Notes under the pieces: generated by a model | Databases searched by the model: none | Told to the model about the DNA's origin: nothing | Seen by the model: only the letters and a program-made list of their open reading frames with translations | In this document: positions 5,615 to 5,753 of the stretch, piece after piece | Layout: the number at the start of each line of letters is the position of its first letter | How positions within the stretch are numbered: the first letter of the stretch is position 1 | Source: Azonexus sp. | GTDB lineage: Bacteria; Pseudomonadota; Gammaproteobacteria; Burkholderiales; Rhodocyclaceae | Direction of reading: 5' to 3' | Length of the DNA: 5,753 bases | NCBI GenBank assembly: GCA_031285115.1 | Contig: JAITWU010000170.1 | Coordinates: 1-5,753, forward strand | Position numbers and translations under genes: made by a program

Positions 5615-5683
5615 AGTGGTTTTTGTTTAATCATGCACAGCACAAACATCTCCTGCTCCCTTACCGTGAGCGCGAACTGATCG
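5611..5683 (-). repeat. 73-bp inverted repeat, right arm
   Basis: This is the mate of 5273-5345 in the opposite orientation, with 265 bp between the arms. Its inner end abuts a perfect 12-bp palindrome, GCCCGCGCGGGC (5599-5610), and provides the stop codon of the cysteine-rich ORF. On the - strand one frame is open from 5752 through this arm to a TAA at 5613-5611, which could be the end of a gene beyond the window. The seven differences between arms are mostly non-synonymous in that frame, so coding is not supported. The remaining bases 5684-5753 show nothing assignable. Confidence 0.9.
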
Positions 5684-5753
5684 CCCCCTTCCGCTGACTG
5701 GCCGCCGTATGCGGGCCAATCGAGGCGGTGGTTTTGATCCTCCCTGTTGCGCA

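Overview
The window is GC-rich bacterial DNA with dense coding on the + strand. Its intergenic spaces are filled with short GC-rich inverted repeats of the CCCCTCTCCC/GGGAGAGGGG type. Gene style, codon use and this REP-like repeat type suggest a free-living proteobacterium, perhaps a betaproteobacterium. No rRNA or other phylogenetic marker is present, so this is a weak inference.

Layout. Bases 1-99 are the last 32 codons of an acyl-CoA dehydrogenase-like gene. Bases 100-502 are non-coding: an inverted copy of a composite repeat (173-415), a 15-bp operator-like palindrome (439-453) and three 12-bp tandem repeats (452-487) just before the next gene. Bases 503-4957 form a compact five-gene + strand operon: an alpha-type acyl-CoA dehydrogenase, a beta-type acyl-CoA dehydrogenase overlapping it by 4 bp, a PaaG-like enoyl-CoA hydratase/isomerase with a GTG start, an alpha/beta hydrolase and an SRPBCC-fold protein. 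Bases 4958-5272 are repeat-dominated, including the second composite copy (5057-5239) in opposite orientation to the first. Bases 5273-5683 are a 411-bp unit made of two 73-bp inverted repeats (66/73 identical) enclosing a small cysteine-rich ORF (5354-5614). No supported gene is visible in the last 70 bases.

How the genes fit together. The two dehydrogenases look like the subunits of a heteromeric acyl-CoA dehydrogenase. The first has a clear flavin motif and a candidate catalytic glutamate. The second lacks the usual flavin-contact motif but keeps the conserved C-terminal cofactor and interface motifs. They would form an unsaturated acyl-CoA, the crotonase-fold enzyme would isomerise or hydrate it, and the hydrolase would cleave a C-C, ester or thioester bond. 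The SRPBCC protein may bind a hydrophobic intermediate. This fits catabolism of a bulky CoA-activated compound such as a steroid side chain, terpenoid or aromatic-derived acid, but the sequence does not identify the substrate.

The least explained part is the right end. The cysteine-rich ORF carries two diverged copies of a CX10CX3CX2C motif and sits inside long inverted repeats. It may be a real small metal-binding protein on a small mobile or repeat unit, or a chance ORF.
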